From positions 124,001 to 188,000 of the forward strand of contig NZ_JAAZWE010000007.1 of NCBI RefSeq assembly GCF_013185185.1: DNA of 64,000 nt, in the 5' to 3' direction. Under the pieces are notes generated by a model. It saw only the letters and a list, made by a program, of their open reading frames with translations, ran no database searches and was not told where the DNA came from. A program made the translations under genes and the position numbers. This document shows, one piece after another, positions 54,206 to 62,067 of the stretch. Within the stretch, counting starts at the first letter, position 1. The number at the start of each line of letters is the position of its first letter. This DNA is from Saccharibacillus endophyticus (GTDB taxonomy: Bacteria > Bacillota > Bacilli > Paenibacillales > Paenibacillaceae).

Positions 54206-55420
54206 ATGCTGCATAACCCCACGGGCCGCGAGCGGCTCGGACTTGCGCTGCTTCTGTCCACGCTCGGCATTCTCGGTCCGCTCAACATCGACATGTACCT
54301 GCCCAGCTTCCCCGGGATCGCTTCCGATCTGGGCGCGCAAGCTTCGCTCGTGCAGCTCAGTCTCACCGCCTGCCTGATCGGCCTTGCGATCGGCCAGATC
54401 ATCGTCGGTCCGATCAGCGACGCCCGCGGCCGGCGGGGGCCGCTGCTGATCTCGCTGCTTCTGTTCGCCGCATCTTCGGTCATGTGCGCGCTGTCGACCA
54501 GCATCGAGATGCTGATCGCGGCCCGTTTCCTGCAAGGCCTGACCGCTTCGGGCGGCATCGTGCTGTCCCGAGCCGTCGTGCGCGACGTGTTCAGCGGCCG
54601 CGAACTGACGCAGTTCTTCTCGCTGCTGATGGTCATCAACGCCGTCGCGCCGCTGCTCGCCCCGATCATCGGCGGAGCCGTGCTGCTGCTGCCGGGTTCG
54701 AGCTGGCACACCATTTTCTACGTGCTCGGATTGCTCGGCTTCATCATTTTGCTGATCGTCGGCTTCCGGCTTAAGGAGACTTTGCCGCCGGAAAAAAGAC
54801 AGCCGAGCTCGATCGGTCATTCTCTACGCACGATGGGCAGCCTGATGAAAGACCGTTCGTTCATGGGCTATGCCCTGACGCTCGGATTTATCCACGGCGG
54901 CAGCTTCGCTTATGTATCCGGTACGCCGTTCGTGTATCAGGATATTTACGGCGTATCGCCGCAGGCATTCAGTATCCTGTTCGGCATCAACGGCATCGCG
55001 ATCATTCTGGGCAGCTTCATCATCGGGCGTTTCAGCAGCTTCGTGCCCGAGCGAAATCTGCTTCGGATCGGCGTCGTTACGGCAGCGAGCGCCACGCTTG
55101 TGCTGCTGATATCTTCGATCATTCAAGGGCCTTTGTACACGATCGTCGTTCCGCTATTCGTCTACATGATCACGATCGGGATCACGGCAACCAGTACGTT
55201 CACGCTCGCCATCGCGCGCCAAGGCCATCGGGCCGGCAGCGCCAGCGCGGTGCTGGGATTGTTCCCGCTGCTGATCGGCTCGATCGTATCGCCGCTCGTC
55301 GGATTGGACGAGAGTACGCCGGTCCCGATGGGCGCGATCTTGTTCGTGACGGCTTTGCTCGGCGCGACAGCTTTCTTTATGATGACGCGCCCCGAGAAAG
55401 AAGAATCGGTCAAATCGTAA
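54206..55420 (+). CDS. Bcr/CflA-family MFS multidrug transporter
   Basis: 404-residue, 12-segment major facilitator. The N-terminus has LLSTLGILGPLNIDMYLPSF (the NIDMYLP of the Bcr/CflA family), motif A as GPISDARGRRGPLL in the 2-3 loop, and the antiporter motif C-like FLQGLTASGGIVLSRAVVRD in helix 4-5. Homologues export bicyclomycin, chloramphenicol or cysteine by proton antiport. ATG 54206 has AAAAGGAG upstream. It is separated from the peptide cluster by a terminator and has its own strong promoter, so a role in peptide resistance is possible but not indicated. Confidence 0.85.
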   Translation: MLHNPTGRERLGLALLLSTLGILGPLNIDMYLPSFPGIASDLGAQASLVQLSLTACLIGLAIGQIIVGPISDARGRRGPLLISLLLFAASSVMCALSTSIEMLIAARFLQGLTASGGIVLSRAVVRDVFSGRELTQFFSLLMVINAVAPLLAPIIGGAVLLLPGSSWHTIFYVLGLLGFIILLIVGFRLKETLPPEKRQPSSIGHSLRTMGSLMKDRSFMGYALTLGFIHGGSFAYVSGTPFVYQDIYGVSPQAFSILFGINGIAIILGSFIIGRFSSFVPERNLLRIGVVTAASATLVLLISSIIQGPLYTIVVPLFVYMITIGITATSTFTLAIARQGHRAGSASAVLGLFPLLIGSIVSPLVGLDESTPVPMGAILFVTALLGATAFFMMTRPEKEESVKS

Positions 55421-55434
55421 GAACGATCCTATTT

Positions 55435-55480
55435 AAAACTCCTGCACGGACTTAGGTCCAGACAGGAGTTTTGTTTTTTA
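55435..55480 (+). terminator. Rho-independent terminator after the MFS gene
   Basis: Outer stem AAAACTCCTG (55435-55444)/CAGGAGTTTT (55463-55472) with an inner GGAC/GTCC stem, then TTTTTT. Confidence 0.8.
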
Positions 55481-55536
55481 TCCCGGAATCTCGTGCGGGA
55501 TAACGATATTTAATTTTCCTTTCCTTCCCGCCCTAG

Positions 55537-55733
55537 AAAAATCCGGATTGGATTTAGGCGCATTAGCGGAGGGAGAAATTCAGTGAAAGACGCCTTTGAA
55601 GTCGTAAAGCTGAAAGCTTTATGACTGAGACAGCATCTTGTGAAGCATTTCGAAGAAATGCACTTCGGAAGCATATGCTGGTAATTTCTCCCGCAGCGCC
55701 TCAAGCGCCTAATCCTTCCCCGATCCGACTTTT
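55537..55733 (+). repeat. Structured intergenic repeat element, copy D (long form)
   Basis: Same core as copies A and C: GGGAGAAATT...CAG, GACGCCTTTGA, inner hairpin, TGAGACAGC, AATTTCTCCC, and the GGA/GCA internal loop. The inner hairpin has quite different arms that still pair (AGTCGTAAAGC 55600-55610 with GCTTTATGACT 55616-55626, one G-T). After GAGACAGC an extra arm of about 45 nt forms a further hairpin (around GCATTTC-GAA-GAAATGC). The outermost arms extend to 55537 and 55733. It lies between the MFS terminator and the permease promoter. Confidence 0.8.
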
Positions 55734-55919
55734 TCACAAAAATTCATAATCTTTTTTTGTCCTTTTTAACGAGACATCTGCTCTGAACGCTTTTGCCCGG
55801 ATGCCTGATTCTTTTTCTTTCCGAATGAATGTTTGTCCTTCATAGGCGTACTACAGTCCCCCTAACATACCGTAACCGTGTCAGAGCCGTGAGATTTCCT
55901 GTTGTTTTTTCAAAACGAT

Positions 55920-55935
55920 TGGCATAGAATTTGCT
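55920..55935 (+). promoter_or_regulatory. Sigma-54 (SigL)-type promoter of the permease gene
   Basis: TGGCAT-N5-TTGCT (55920-55935) matches the -24/-12 consensus TGGCAC-N5-TTGCW with one mismatch and the correct GG-to-GC distance. It lies about 110 bp before the permease start, and no good sigma-A promoter is visible. In Bacilli such promoters drive amino-acid catabolic genes with an enhancer-binding activator such as RocR; no such activator is in this window. Confidence 0.6.
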
Positions 55936-56043
55936 GGTGCGATTCTGCGACGCTTTAACGTACGATGAAATTAACTTTTCATGCACAGCAGAGCCGATTC
56001 ATGCGAAAAATAAGAAACAGTGAGAATTTTGGAGGCGTTGGTT

Positions 56044-57426
56044 GTGGAAGAGAAACAATTAAGCCGGGGGCTTAAAGCCCGGCATATCGAGCTGATCGCG
56101 CTGGGGGGAACCATCGGAGTCGGCCTGTTCATGGGGTCCTCAAGCACGATACAATGGGCGGGACCGTCGGTGCTGCTGGCGTACATGCTGGCGGGACTCG
56201 TGATGTTCCTTGTCATGCGAATTATGGGAGAGATGCTGATTGCCGAGCCGGTCACGGGATCTTTCGCCACGTTCGCGCATAAATATATCCATCCGGTCGC
56301 GGGTTATTTGACGGCTTGGAGCTATTGGTTCCTGTGGGTAACGGTCGGCATGTCCGAAGTGACGGCGATCGGGATCTACTTCGGTTACTGGTATCCGGAT
56401 ATCCCGCAGTGGATTCCGGCTCTGGTCGGTGTCGGAATTATCGCGGCAGCCAATATGGCGGCAGTGAAATTCTACGGCGAATTCGAATTCTGGTTCGCCA
56501 TGATCAAAGTCGTCGCGATCGTGGCCATGCTGATTCTCGGTACGGGCCTGATCTTTTTCGGATGGGGCAACGGCGGCGTTCCGATCGGCTTCGCGAATCT
56601 GTATGAACACGGCGGATTTTTCGCGGGCGGGCTGAAAGGCTTCCTGTTCGCGCTCTGTATCGTCACCGCCGCTTACCAGGGCATCGAGATGATCGGGATC
56701 ACGGCGGGCGAAGCGGAGAATCCGAAAGTGACGCTGCGAAGAGCGATCAAAAACATCGTGTGGCGGATTCTCGTGTTCTACGTCGGCGCGATCTTCGTGA
56801 TCGTGACTATCTATCCGTGGAACGAAGTCGGCGTGACGGGCAGTCCCTTCGTATTGACCTTCGCCAAGGTCGGCATCGTCGCGGCGGCGGGCATCATCAA
56901 CTTCGTCGTATTGACGGCGGCGATGTCCGGCTGCAACAGCGGCATTTACAGCGCGGGACGCATGCTGTTCACGCTGGCGGAGAACGGTCAAGCGCCGAAG
57001 TTCTTCGGGAAAATTTCCAAAAGCGGCGTGCCGCGCAACAGTATCATGACGACGATCGCTTTGCTGCTGATTGGCGTGCTGCTCAACTATCTGATGCCGG
57101 ATTCCAAGCTGTTCTTGTATATCTACAGCGCGAGTATCCTGCCGGGCATGGTGCCGTGGTTCGCAATGGCGATCGGCCAATTCCGGTTCCGCCGCGAGCA
57201 TGCGAGCGAGATGGACAGCCATCCGTTCAAGTCTTTGTTCTTCCCGGCGGCGAATTACTTCGTAATCGTCTTCCTGCTGCTGGTGCTGGTCGGCATGGTC
57301 ATCAATGCGGATACGCGCATCCCGCTCGGCGTGGGCGCTGCGTTCATTCTGATTATGTTCGCGGTCTATTATCTGTTCGGGATCGGGAAAAAGTCGACGA
57401 ACGCGCACGGAGATTCCTCCAAGTAA
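56044..57426 (+). CDS. APC-family amino-acid permease
   Basis: 460 residues, about 12 membrane segments. The start shows the AAT/APC signature RHIELIALGGTIGVGLFMGS, then a helix 3-type EPVTGSFATFAHKYI and, further on, GITAGEAENPKVTLRRAI, characteristic of proton-coupled amino-acid symporters (AapA, YtnA, AnsP, ProY type). The substrate cannot be set from sequence alone. GGAGG at 56031-56035 points to GTG 56044; an in-frame GTG at 56020 lies before that site. A sigma-54-type promoter upstream suggests induction by an amino acid or nitrogen status. A terminator at 57475 closes the unit. Confidence 0.85.
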   Translation: MEEKQLSRGLKARHIELIALGGTIGVGLFMGSSSTIQWAGPSVLLAYMLAGLVMFLVMRIMGEMLIAEPVTGSFATFAHKYIHPVAGYLTAWSYWFLWVTVGMSEVTAIGIYFGYWYPDIPQWIPALVGVGIIAAANMAAVKFYGEFEFWFAMIKVVAIVAMLILGTGLIFFGWGNGGVPIGFANLYEHGGFFAGGLKGFLFALCIVTAAYQGIEMIGITAGEAENPKVTLRRAIKNIVWRILVFYVGAIFVIVTIYPWNEVGVTGSPFVLTFAKVGIVAAAGIINFVVLTAAMSGCNSGIYSAGRMLFTLAENGQAPKFFGKISKSGVPRNSIMTTIALLLIGVLLNYLMPDSKLFLYIYSASILPGMVPWFAMAIGQFRFRREHASEMDSHPFKSLFFPAANYFVIVFLLLVLVGMVINADTRIPLGVGAAFILIMFAVYYLFGIGKKSTNAHGDSSK

Positions 57427-57474
57427 AAGGCTGTCTCGAAAGCTTGAACCGGAAAGTCTTTTCAACGAAAAATC

Positions 57475-57516
57475 GAAAAAAGCGAAACTGCGCTTCGGCG
57501 TCGGTTTCGCTTTTTT
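57475..57516 (+). terminator. Rho-independent terminator after the permease gene
   Basis: A 13-bp stem AAAAAAGCGAAAC/GTTTCGCTTTTTT (57476-57488 with 57503-57515). Confidence 0.85.
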
Positions 57517-57748
57517 GCTATATTCAAGGCGTTCGTCCATATTGCTGTCACGGCATTGTATTTGCGCAAGCCATATGAATCCGGGAAGTTCGTGAAGGGC
57601 ATGGGGTTGGTTGTGAACGGAGGTTGAACGAGTAACTAAAAAGAGCTTTTGGGAGTCGATAAATGTCGAAATTATAATCAATCAACCGATATATTTCGAG
57701 AAAAATAGAAATTTCCGGAAAAAGTCCTATTCACAATTGTCGGAAAAT

Positions 57749-57756
57749 GCCGATAA
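57749..57756 (+). promoter_or_regulatory. Possible sigma-D (motility) -10 box of the chemoreceptor gene
   Basis: GCCGATAA (57749-57756) is a near-perfect sigma-D -10, located 38 bp before the ATG of a chemotaxis gene. The position expected for TAAA has only TTCA, so the -35 is weak. Confidence 0.4.
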
Positions 57757-57793
57757 GTAGAAATAAGATCTTTTACCGGGAAGGATGATCCAT

Positions 57794-59515
57794 ATGTTCA
57801 AATGGATGCGCTTTAACAATGTGCCTCTTAGCTTCAAGATGCTGCTGCCGCTGGTGCCGCCGTTGATCGCGCTTGTTCTGCTCTCCTCGCTTTCGGTCAA
57901 CCTGGTTTCCCGATTGTCTGAGCGATTGATCGAACGTCTGTATAACGAAGCGCACCAAAGCATCACTTGGCTGCTGAACGCCGATCGCGACTTTTATCAG
58001 GCGCTGACGGAGCAGCAGAGCATGGCAGCGGCTTCGGGACAAGCGCTGACCGACCTCAAAGCCGACTTTGACGAAAACGTCGCGCAGACGGAAGAACGCG
58101 TGTTGAAAGCCGAGACGATCATGAAGGCGCATCCGGAACGTATTGAAGGTTATAAACATCCGGATTCCGGCAAAACCGCGTTTGAATTGTTTGACGACTT
58201 CAAGATTCAATTCGCCGCGTGGAAAGCGGACGCACAAGGCGGAACGATGGAACAATTCGATGCCGCGCGCGATGATATCAATCAGATCGAAGAAATTCTC
58301 GATACGTACAGCAACGATATCATCGCCGACAGCTTGGCCTACCAGCTTCAAATTCAACGCACGCTGTGGATCGGCTTGGCCGCGGCGCTTGCCGTGTCCG
58401 CCGTGGTCGGCGCAATCGTTATTCGCAATGTACGCCAACGTACGCAGGTTGCGGTCAGTTTGATTCGAAAGACGGCTGAACTGGATCTGAAGTATGACCC
58501 GACGTACGAGCGGTTTTTGGAGGAAAAAGACGAGTTTGCTCTGCTGATCCGTTCGGAAGCCGAAGCTCGCAAAGAATTCCGGGTCATCATCGAGGATGTG
58601 CAGCGCGAAAGTCACGGTATTGAACAAGTCATGGATAGCGTAGCGGGCCGGATGGCCGAGCTTGACGATAGCGTGCAGGACATTTCCGCCACGACCGAGC
58701 AGTTGTCGGCGGGAATGGAGGAGACTTCGTCTTCGACGCTGAGCATGAGCGAGACGTCGGCCGAGATCGGTCGAGCACTCGAATCGATCGCCATGAAAGC
58801 GCAGGAAGGCGCGCGTTCGTCGGAACGCCTCAGCATTCGCGCAGCCGAGTTGAAATCCACGTTCCAACAGTCGTATCGCGAAGGCACGGCTTCTTATGAA
58901 GAGGTCAAAGGCAATCTGGAGCTGGCGATGGAAGAGTCCCGCGCGGTTGAACGCATCACATTGCTCGCCGAATCCATTCTCCAAATCACGGCACAAACCA
59001 ATCTGCTGTCGCTTAATGCTTCGATCGAAGCGGCAAGAGCAGGCGAAGCAGGACGAGGCTTTGCGGTAGTTGCTGCCGAGATTCGCAAGCTTGCGGAAGA
59101 TTCCAAGCAAGCCGCCGACGAAATTCAGGAAGTAACAGGAGCCGTGCTGCGTTCCGTGGGAAGCCTGAAGACCAATTCGGAGAGCTTGCTGGAGTTCTTT
59201 GCAGGCAGCGTGCAAGGCGATTACGCATTGATGCTCAAAGCCTCCGAGGAGTACGCGGAAGGCGCCGGAGATACCGAAGCCTTGTCGACTGACTTGAGCG
59301 CAACTACGGAAGAGCTGCTCGCTTCGATGGAAACCCTGGTCAAGTCCACCGACGAGATCGCGATGTCCGCCGGAGAAGGCGCAAGCGGAACGGGAACCAT
59401 CGCGGAAAAAGCCAGCCTGGCTGCCGAAAATGCTTCCGACGTACTCAGCGGAGTGCGCTCTTCGAAGCAAGGCATCGAGACCTTGGCCAGCTCGGTCAAG
59501 AAGTTCAAACTGTAA
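57794..59515 (+). CDS. Methyl-accepting chemotaxis protein
   Basis: 573 residues. Two membrane segments (about 15-35 and 190-210) enclose an extracytoplasmic four-helix-type sensor (about 36-188). A HAMP-like linker leads to a long coiled-coil signalling domain whose tip has ITAQTNLLSLNASIEAARAG followed by GFAVVAAEIRKLAEDS, the CheA/CheW-binding hairpin. Gln/Glu-rich methylation heptads flank it (for example ATTEQLSAGMEETSSST). The ligand is unknown. ATG 57794 is placed nine bases after GGGAAGG; an in-frame ATG at 57785 abuts that site. It is a single-gene unit, followed by a structured repeat copy E and a terminator. Confidence 0.9.
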   Translation: MFKWMRFNNVPLSFKMLLPLVPPLIALVLLSSLSVNLVSRLSERLIERLYNEAHQSITWLLNADRDFYQALTEQQSMAAASGQALTDLKADFDENVAQTEERVLKAETIMKAHPERIEGYKHPDSGKTAFELFDDFKIQFAAWKADAQGGTMEQFDAARDDINQIEEILDTYSNDIIADSLAYQLQIQRTLWIGLAAALAVSAVVGAIVIRNVRQRTQVAVSLIRKTAELDLKYDPTYERFLEEKDEFALLIRSEAEARKEFRVIIEDVQRESHGIEQVMDSVAGRMAELDDSVQDISATTEQLSAGMEETSSSTLSMSETSAEIGRALESIAMKAQEGARSSERLSIRAAELKSTFQQSYREGTASYEEVKGNLELAMEESRAVERITLLAESILQITAQTNLLSLNASIEAARAGEAGRGFAVVAAEIRKLAEDSKQAADEIQEVTGAVLRSVGSLKTNSESLLEFFAGSVQGDYALMLKASEEYAEGAGDTEALSTDLSATTEELLASMETLVKSTDEIAMSAGEGASGTGTIAEKASLAAENASDVLSGVRSSKQGIETLASSVKKFKL

Positions 59516-59523
59516 GAGAAGCC

Positions 59524-59702
59524 GTTCACATTGTCGAGAAGACTTCGAGACAAATTGCCAGCATATGCTTCCGAAGTGCATGTCTTCGAAATGCTTCACA
59601 AGATGCTGTCTCACTCGGAAAAACGGATTGGATTTAAATAAAGATTTTTTCCGAGTTCAAAGGCATCCTTCACTGAATTTTTCTGTCTGTCTTCTCGCTT
59701 CC
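59524..59702 (-). repeat. Structured intergenic repeat element, copy E (long form, inverted)
   Basis: Read on the minus strand this has the same order as copies A-D: GAAGAC stem, AAATTCAG, GATGCCTTTGAA, inner hairpin ACTCGGAAAAA/TTTTTCCGAGT, TGAGACAGC, then the extra arm shared with copy D (CATCTTGTGAAGCATTTC...), AATTT and GTCTTC. It is the most degenerate copy: the GGA/GCA loop reads AGA/GAA and the second stem has a mismatch. It starts 8 bp after the chemoreceptor stop and is inverted relative to copy F about 110 bp away. Confidence 0.75.
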
Positions 59703-59712
59703 AGAGTTTCGA

Positions 59713-59748
59713 GAAACCCAGTCTCCATACAGAGACTGGGTTTCTTTT
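59713..59748 (+). terminator. Rho-independent terminator after the chemoreceptor gene
   Basis: Perfect 13-bp stem GAAACCCAGTCTC (59713-59725)/GAGACTGGGTTTC (59732-59744) and TTTT. Confidence 0.85.
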
Positions 59749-59814
59749 GAATGAGAGGTCTATGTTTAATCGATAAACGAAAAATCAATGTATCGAAGGG
59801 GACAAAGAAAGACT

Positions 59815-59994
59815 GTCGAGAAGCTCAAACGTGCCTGGAAGCGAGAAGACGGAGAGAAAAATTCAGGTCAAGACGCCTTTGAACTTGGAAAACTTCAACT
59901 CAAACTTTCAATCGACTTTTCCAAGTGAGACAGCGAATTGAACGAATTTTTCTCGCAGTCTTCTCACTTCCCCGCCAACGTAACTTCCTCGAGA
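59815..59994 (+). repeat. Structured intergenic repeat element, copy F
   Basis: Very close to copy A over its whole length, including the outer arms (GTGCCTGGAAGCGAGAAGAC-type left arm and GTCTTCTCACTTCC right arm). Stem GAGAA/TTCTC replaces GAGAG/CTCTC of copy A, and the inner hairpin is ACTTGGAAAA/TTTTCCAAGT instead of ACTCGGAAAA/TTTTCCGAGT, so base changes occur on both sides of the pairs. The GGA/GCA loop and GACGCCTTTGA ... TGAGACAGC are conserved. It lies between the chemoreceptor terminator and the converging zinc-ribbon gene. Confidence 0.8.
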
Positions 59995-60043
59995 ACAACA
60001 AAAAAGGAGCGCCATAATCGCGCTCCTTCCTTTTTACGAGCGA

Positions 60044-61018
60044 TCAGAACCCGCCAATCACCCGCTGAAAACCATCAGCCAGCTGCGAAGAGAAGCTGCC
60101 CAAGATAATCGCAACCGCGACCACTTGAATCGCAACCGTCAATACCAGGAACAGGGAAACCCGCTCTTCCGGAATGCGGAACATCCGAATCGCCGCATAC
60201 TGCGTGAACACGAAGGCGAGCAGAATCGTTCCGGTCAGCAGCAGCATGGAAAGGGACGGGGAAACAAAGACCAGCAGGGCGCTGACGAGGAATACGGCCC
60301 CCGCGAACAACTGCACGCCTCCAAGACTGACGATGCCGTCGCGCGAAGACTGTTTTTCTTGTCCGCGCCAATTCCCGAGAAGGTAAGCCACAGCAAGCAA
60401 GATTACGACCGAAACGATAGAAGCGGCGAATAAAGGGCCCACGATCGTAATGCGACTGCTTAACGTGCCCGATAACGCTCCGAGATCGTCACCGAAAAAT
60501 CCGATATCCGACAATCCGCCGGCAACGCTGTTCACGATACTGCGTTTCAACGCCCAAGCCCAGATCAGGAAGCCGAGGATCGGCGACACGATTCCGAAGA
60601 TGCCGAGCATAAGATCCGAATCTCCGCGCAAACGAAGAGCGGACAACGGATTTTTCAACAAACCGAGCAGCTTGCCCGTGTCCAGCTTGTTCCACTCGCC
60701 TTTCGCTGCTTCGGCAAAACGCGAAGCTGTCGCAGAAGCCGCGCTGGATTGTCCGGGTTGACCCGGCTGCCTTGCATGTCCGGAGGGACCTTCGGTTACG
60801 GGTTGGGCAACCGCCGGTAACGGTGCAGGTATTGCGGGTGCGGCATGGGGTGCGAGGAACGGTTGAGCCGCTTCTTCCTTAGGCCCTTCCGCTGAATGTT
60901 TTCCAAGCGATACTCCACCTATGTTTTCTTCCGATGTGCGAGATTCTTTCGGATCAAGCGGGCAGACGTGAATTTCTCCGGTCTGAATCTCCGTCCCGCA
61001 GTTCGTACAATAAGCCAT
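60044..61018 (-). CDS. Zinc-ribbon membrane protein of unknown function
   Basis: 324 residues from ATG 61018, with AGGAGG on the minus strand upstream. The N-terminus MAYCTNCGTEI ... HVCPLD has Cys4, Cys7, His17 and Cys19, a slightly atypical zinc ribbon with His-x-Cys in place of the second CxxC. A Pro/Ala/Gly-rich linker (30-110) follows. Five to six membrane segments (about 145-320) complete the protein, including FGIVSPILGFLIWAWAL and IVGPLFAASIVSVVILLAVA. This layout is common in Bacillota membrane proteins of unknown role. Its gene is divergent from ccpN, across an AT-rich intergenic region with repeated motifs. Confidence 0.7.
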   Translation of the reverse strand: MAYCTNCGTEIQTGEIHVCPLDPKESRTSEENIGGVSLGKHSAEGPKEEAAQPFLAPHAAPAIPAPLPAVAQPVTEGPSGHARQPGQPGQSSAASATASRFAEAAKGEWNKLDTGKLLGLLKNPLSALRLRGDSDLMLGIFGIVSPILGFLIWAWALKRSIVNSVAGGLSDIGFFGDDLGALSGTLSSRITIVGPLFAASIVSVVILLAVAYLLGNWRGQEKQSSRDGIVSLGGVQLFAGAVFLVSALLVFVSPSLSMLLLTGTILLAFVFTQYAAIRMFRIPEERVSLFLVLTVAIQVVAVAIILGSFSSQLADGFQRVIGGF

Positions 61019-61407
61019 TTCAAAATTCCTCCTGTTTCATTACGCATCGCTTGGCATCTTGCGGTTCCGAGTTTGCGTTTCTTTCTGTTATGTATAGAGA
61101 GCTACCGACTATTAGGGTAACATTTCCATTCACGGTATGCTATGTATTTTTGAACATGTCATCTAAAAATAATAAACCGAAAACGTTATAAAGTATGTCA
61201 TAATAGAAATCGTGAAGACATAAATAGACGTTTTTTCGCTTATAAACGTTACTTAGCACGTCTATAAGCAAAAATAATGGTTAAATAGTACGTCATATAT
61301 GTTTCATTTTTATGATTAGTGTCGTATTATATGTTTACGCAGAAGGAGACGCCAAACGCGAATTTATAAATCTTCTTGAAGCGTAAGCAAGAAATCGGAG
61401 GGTAACC
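61019..61407. promoter_or_regulatory. AT-rich divergent intergenic region with repeated TATARACGT-like motifs
   Basis: No gene is seen here. Four related motifs occur: AACGTTATA (61182-61190, reverse sense), AATAGACGT (about 61223-61231), TATAAACGT (61241-61249) and, reversed, ACGTCTATA (61258-61266). The last two form a 12-bp inverted repeat (61238-61249/61258-61269, one mismatch, 8-nt loop). A weak promoter TTTCAT-N17-TATTAT upstream of ccpN follows them. They may be operator sites for a regulator of either gene. Confidence 0.4.
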
Positions 61408-62049
61408 TTGATCGAATTAACGGCAAGACAATTGAAGATCGTGGATATCGTGAAAAAGCAGGCGCCGATCACCGGAGAACAGATTGCCGAGAACCTGGGG
61501 CTTTCCAGGCCGACGATCCGTTCGGATCTCTCGCTGTTGGTCATGCTGGAATACGTGGATGCCAAGCCGAAGGTCGGCTACTTTCCCGGCCGCAAGTCGG
61601 CGGGCGGAGACAACGGCAGCGACCGGATGCGCGAAGCGAAGGTGCGCGATATTCAGAACGTGCCGATTATCATCCGCGAGACGACGACCATTCAAGATGC
61701 GGTGGTGACGTTGTTTTTGCAGGATGTCGGTACGCTGATTATTTGCGACGGCGAAGGCAAACTGGCCGGAGTCGCGTCGCGCAAAGACTTTTTAAAAGTA
61801 ACGTTAGGCAATCCGGGTTCGGCTTCGATGCCCGTCAGCATGGTCATGACCCGCATTCCGAAGGTCATCACGACATCGCCTGACGAATCGGTATTGGAAG
61901 CCGCGCACAAGATGATTATGCACGAGGTAGACAGTTTGCCGGTGATCGATGCCGATCCGGAAGAAACGGGAGGCAAGCCGGCTATCGTGGGACGATTGAC
62001 GAAGACGGCCATCGTTCAGCTTCTCCTCGACATTGAAACGACAGGATAA
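61408..62049 (+). CDS. ccpN: CcpN-type transcriptional repressor (HTH plus two CBS domains)
   Basis: 213 residues from TTG 61408 with CGGAGGG upstream. The N-terminal winged HTH (residues 1-60) contains IELTARQLKIVDIVKKQAPI and AENLGLSRPTIRSDLSLL. Two CBS domains follow (about 80-135, TIQDAVVTLFLQDVGTLIIC; and 145-205, MTRIPKVITTSPDESVLEA). This is the B. subtilis CcpN (YqzB) architecture, a repressor of gluconeogenic genes (gapB, pckA) that senses the ATP/ADP state through its CBS pair. It is followed after 18 bp by the PPDK regulatory protein gene, the same order as in B. subtilis. Confidence 0.9.
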   Translation: MIELTARQLKIVDIVKKQAPITGEQIAENLGLSRPTIRSDLSLLVMLEYVDAKPKVGYFPGRKSAGGDNGSDRMREAKVRDIQNVPIIIRETTTIQDAVVTLFLQDVGTLIICDGEGKLAGVASRKDFLKVTLGNPGSASMPVSMVMTRIPKVITTSPDESVLEAAHKMIMHEVDSLPVIDADPEETGGKPAIVGRLTKTAIVQLLLDIETTG

Positions 62050-62067
62050 CGGGAGGACACGCAGACG

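Noticed and set aside
54003..54377. A 124-codon plus frame upstream of the MFS gene
   Set aside because: It covers the sigma-A promoter and runs out of frame into the transporter gene; no domain pattern.
55510..55737. Small frames with LPKC-SSKCFTRCC-like translations in repeat copies D and E
   Set aside because: They are translations of the structured intergenic element. The frame is not kept between copies A, C and F, and no ribosome site precedes them.
56140..59614. Long minus-strand frames opposite the permease (513 codons) and chemoreceptor (613 codons)
   Set aside because: Both lie over well-defined membrane proteins on the plus strand, and the translations are Arg/His/Gln-rich without motifs.
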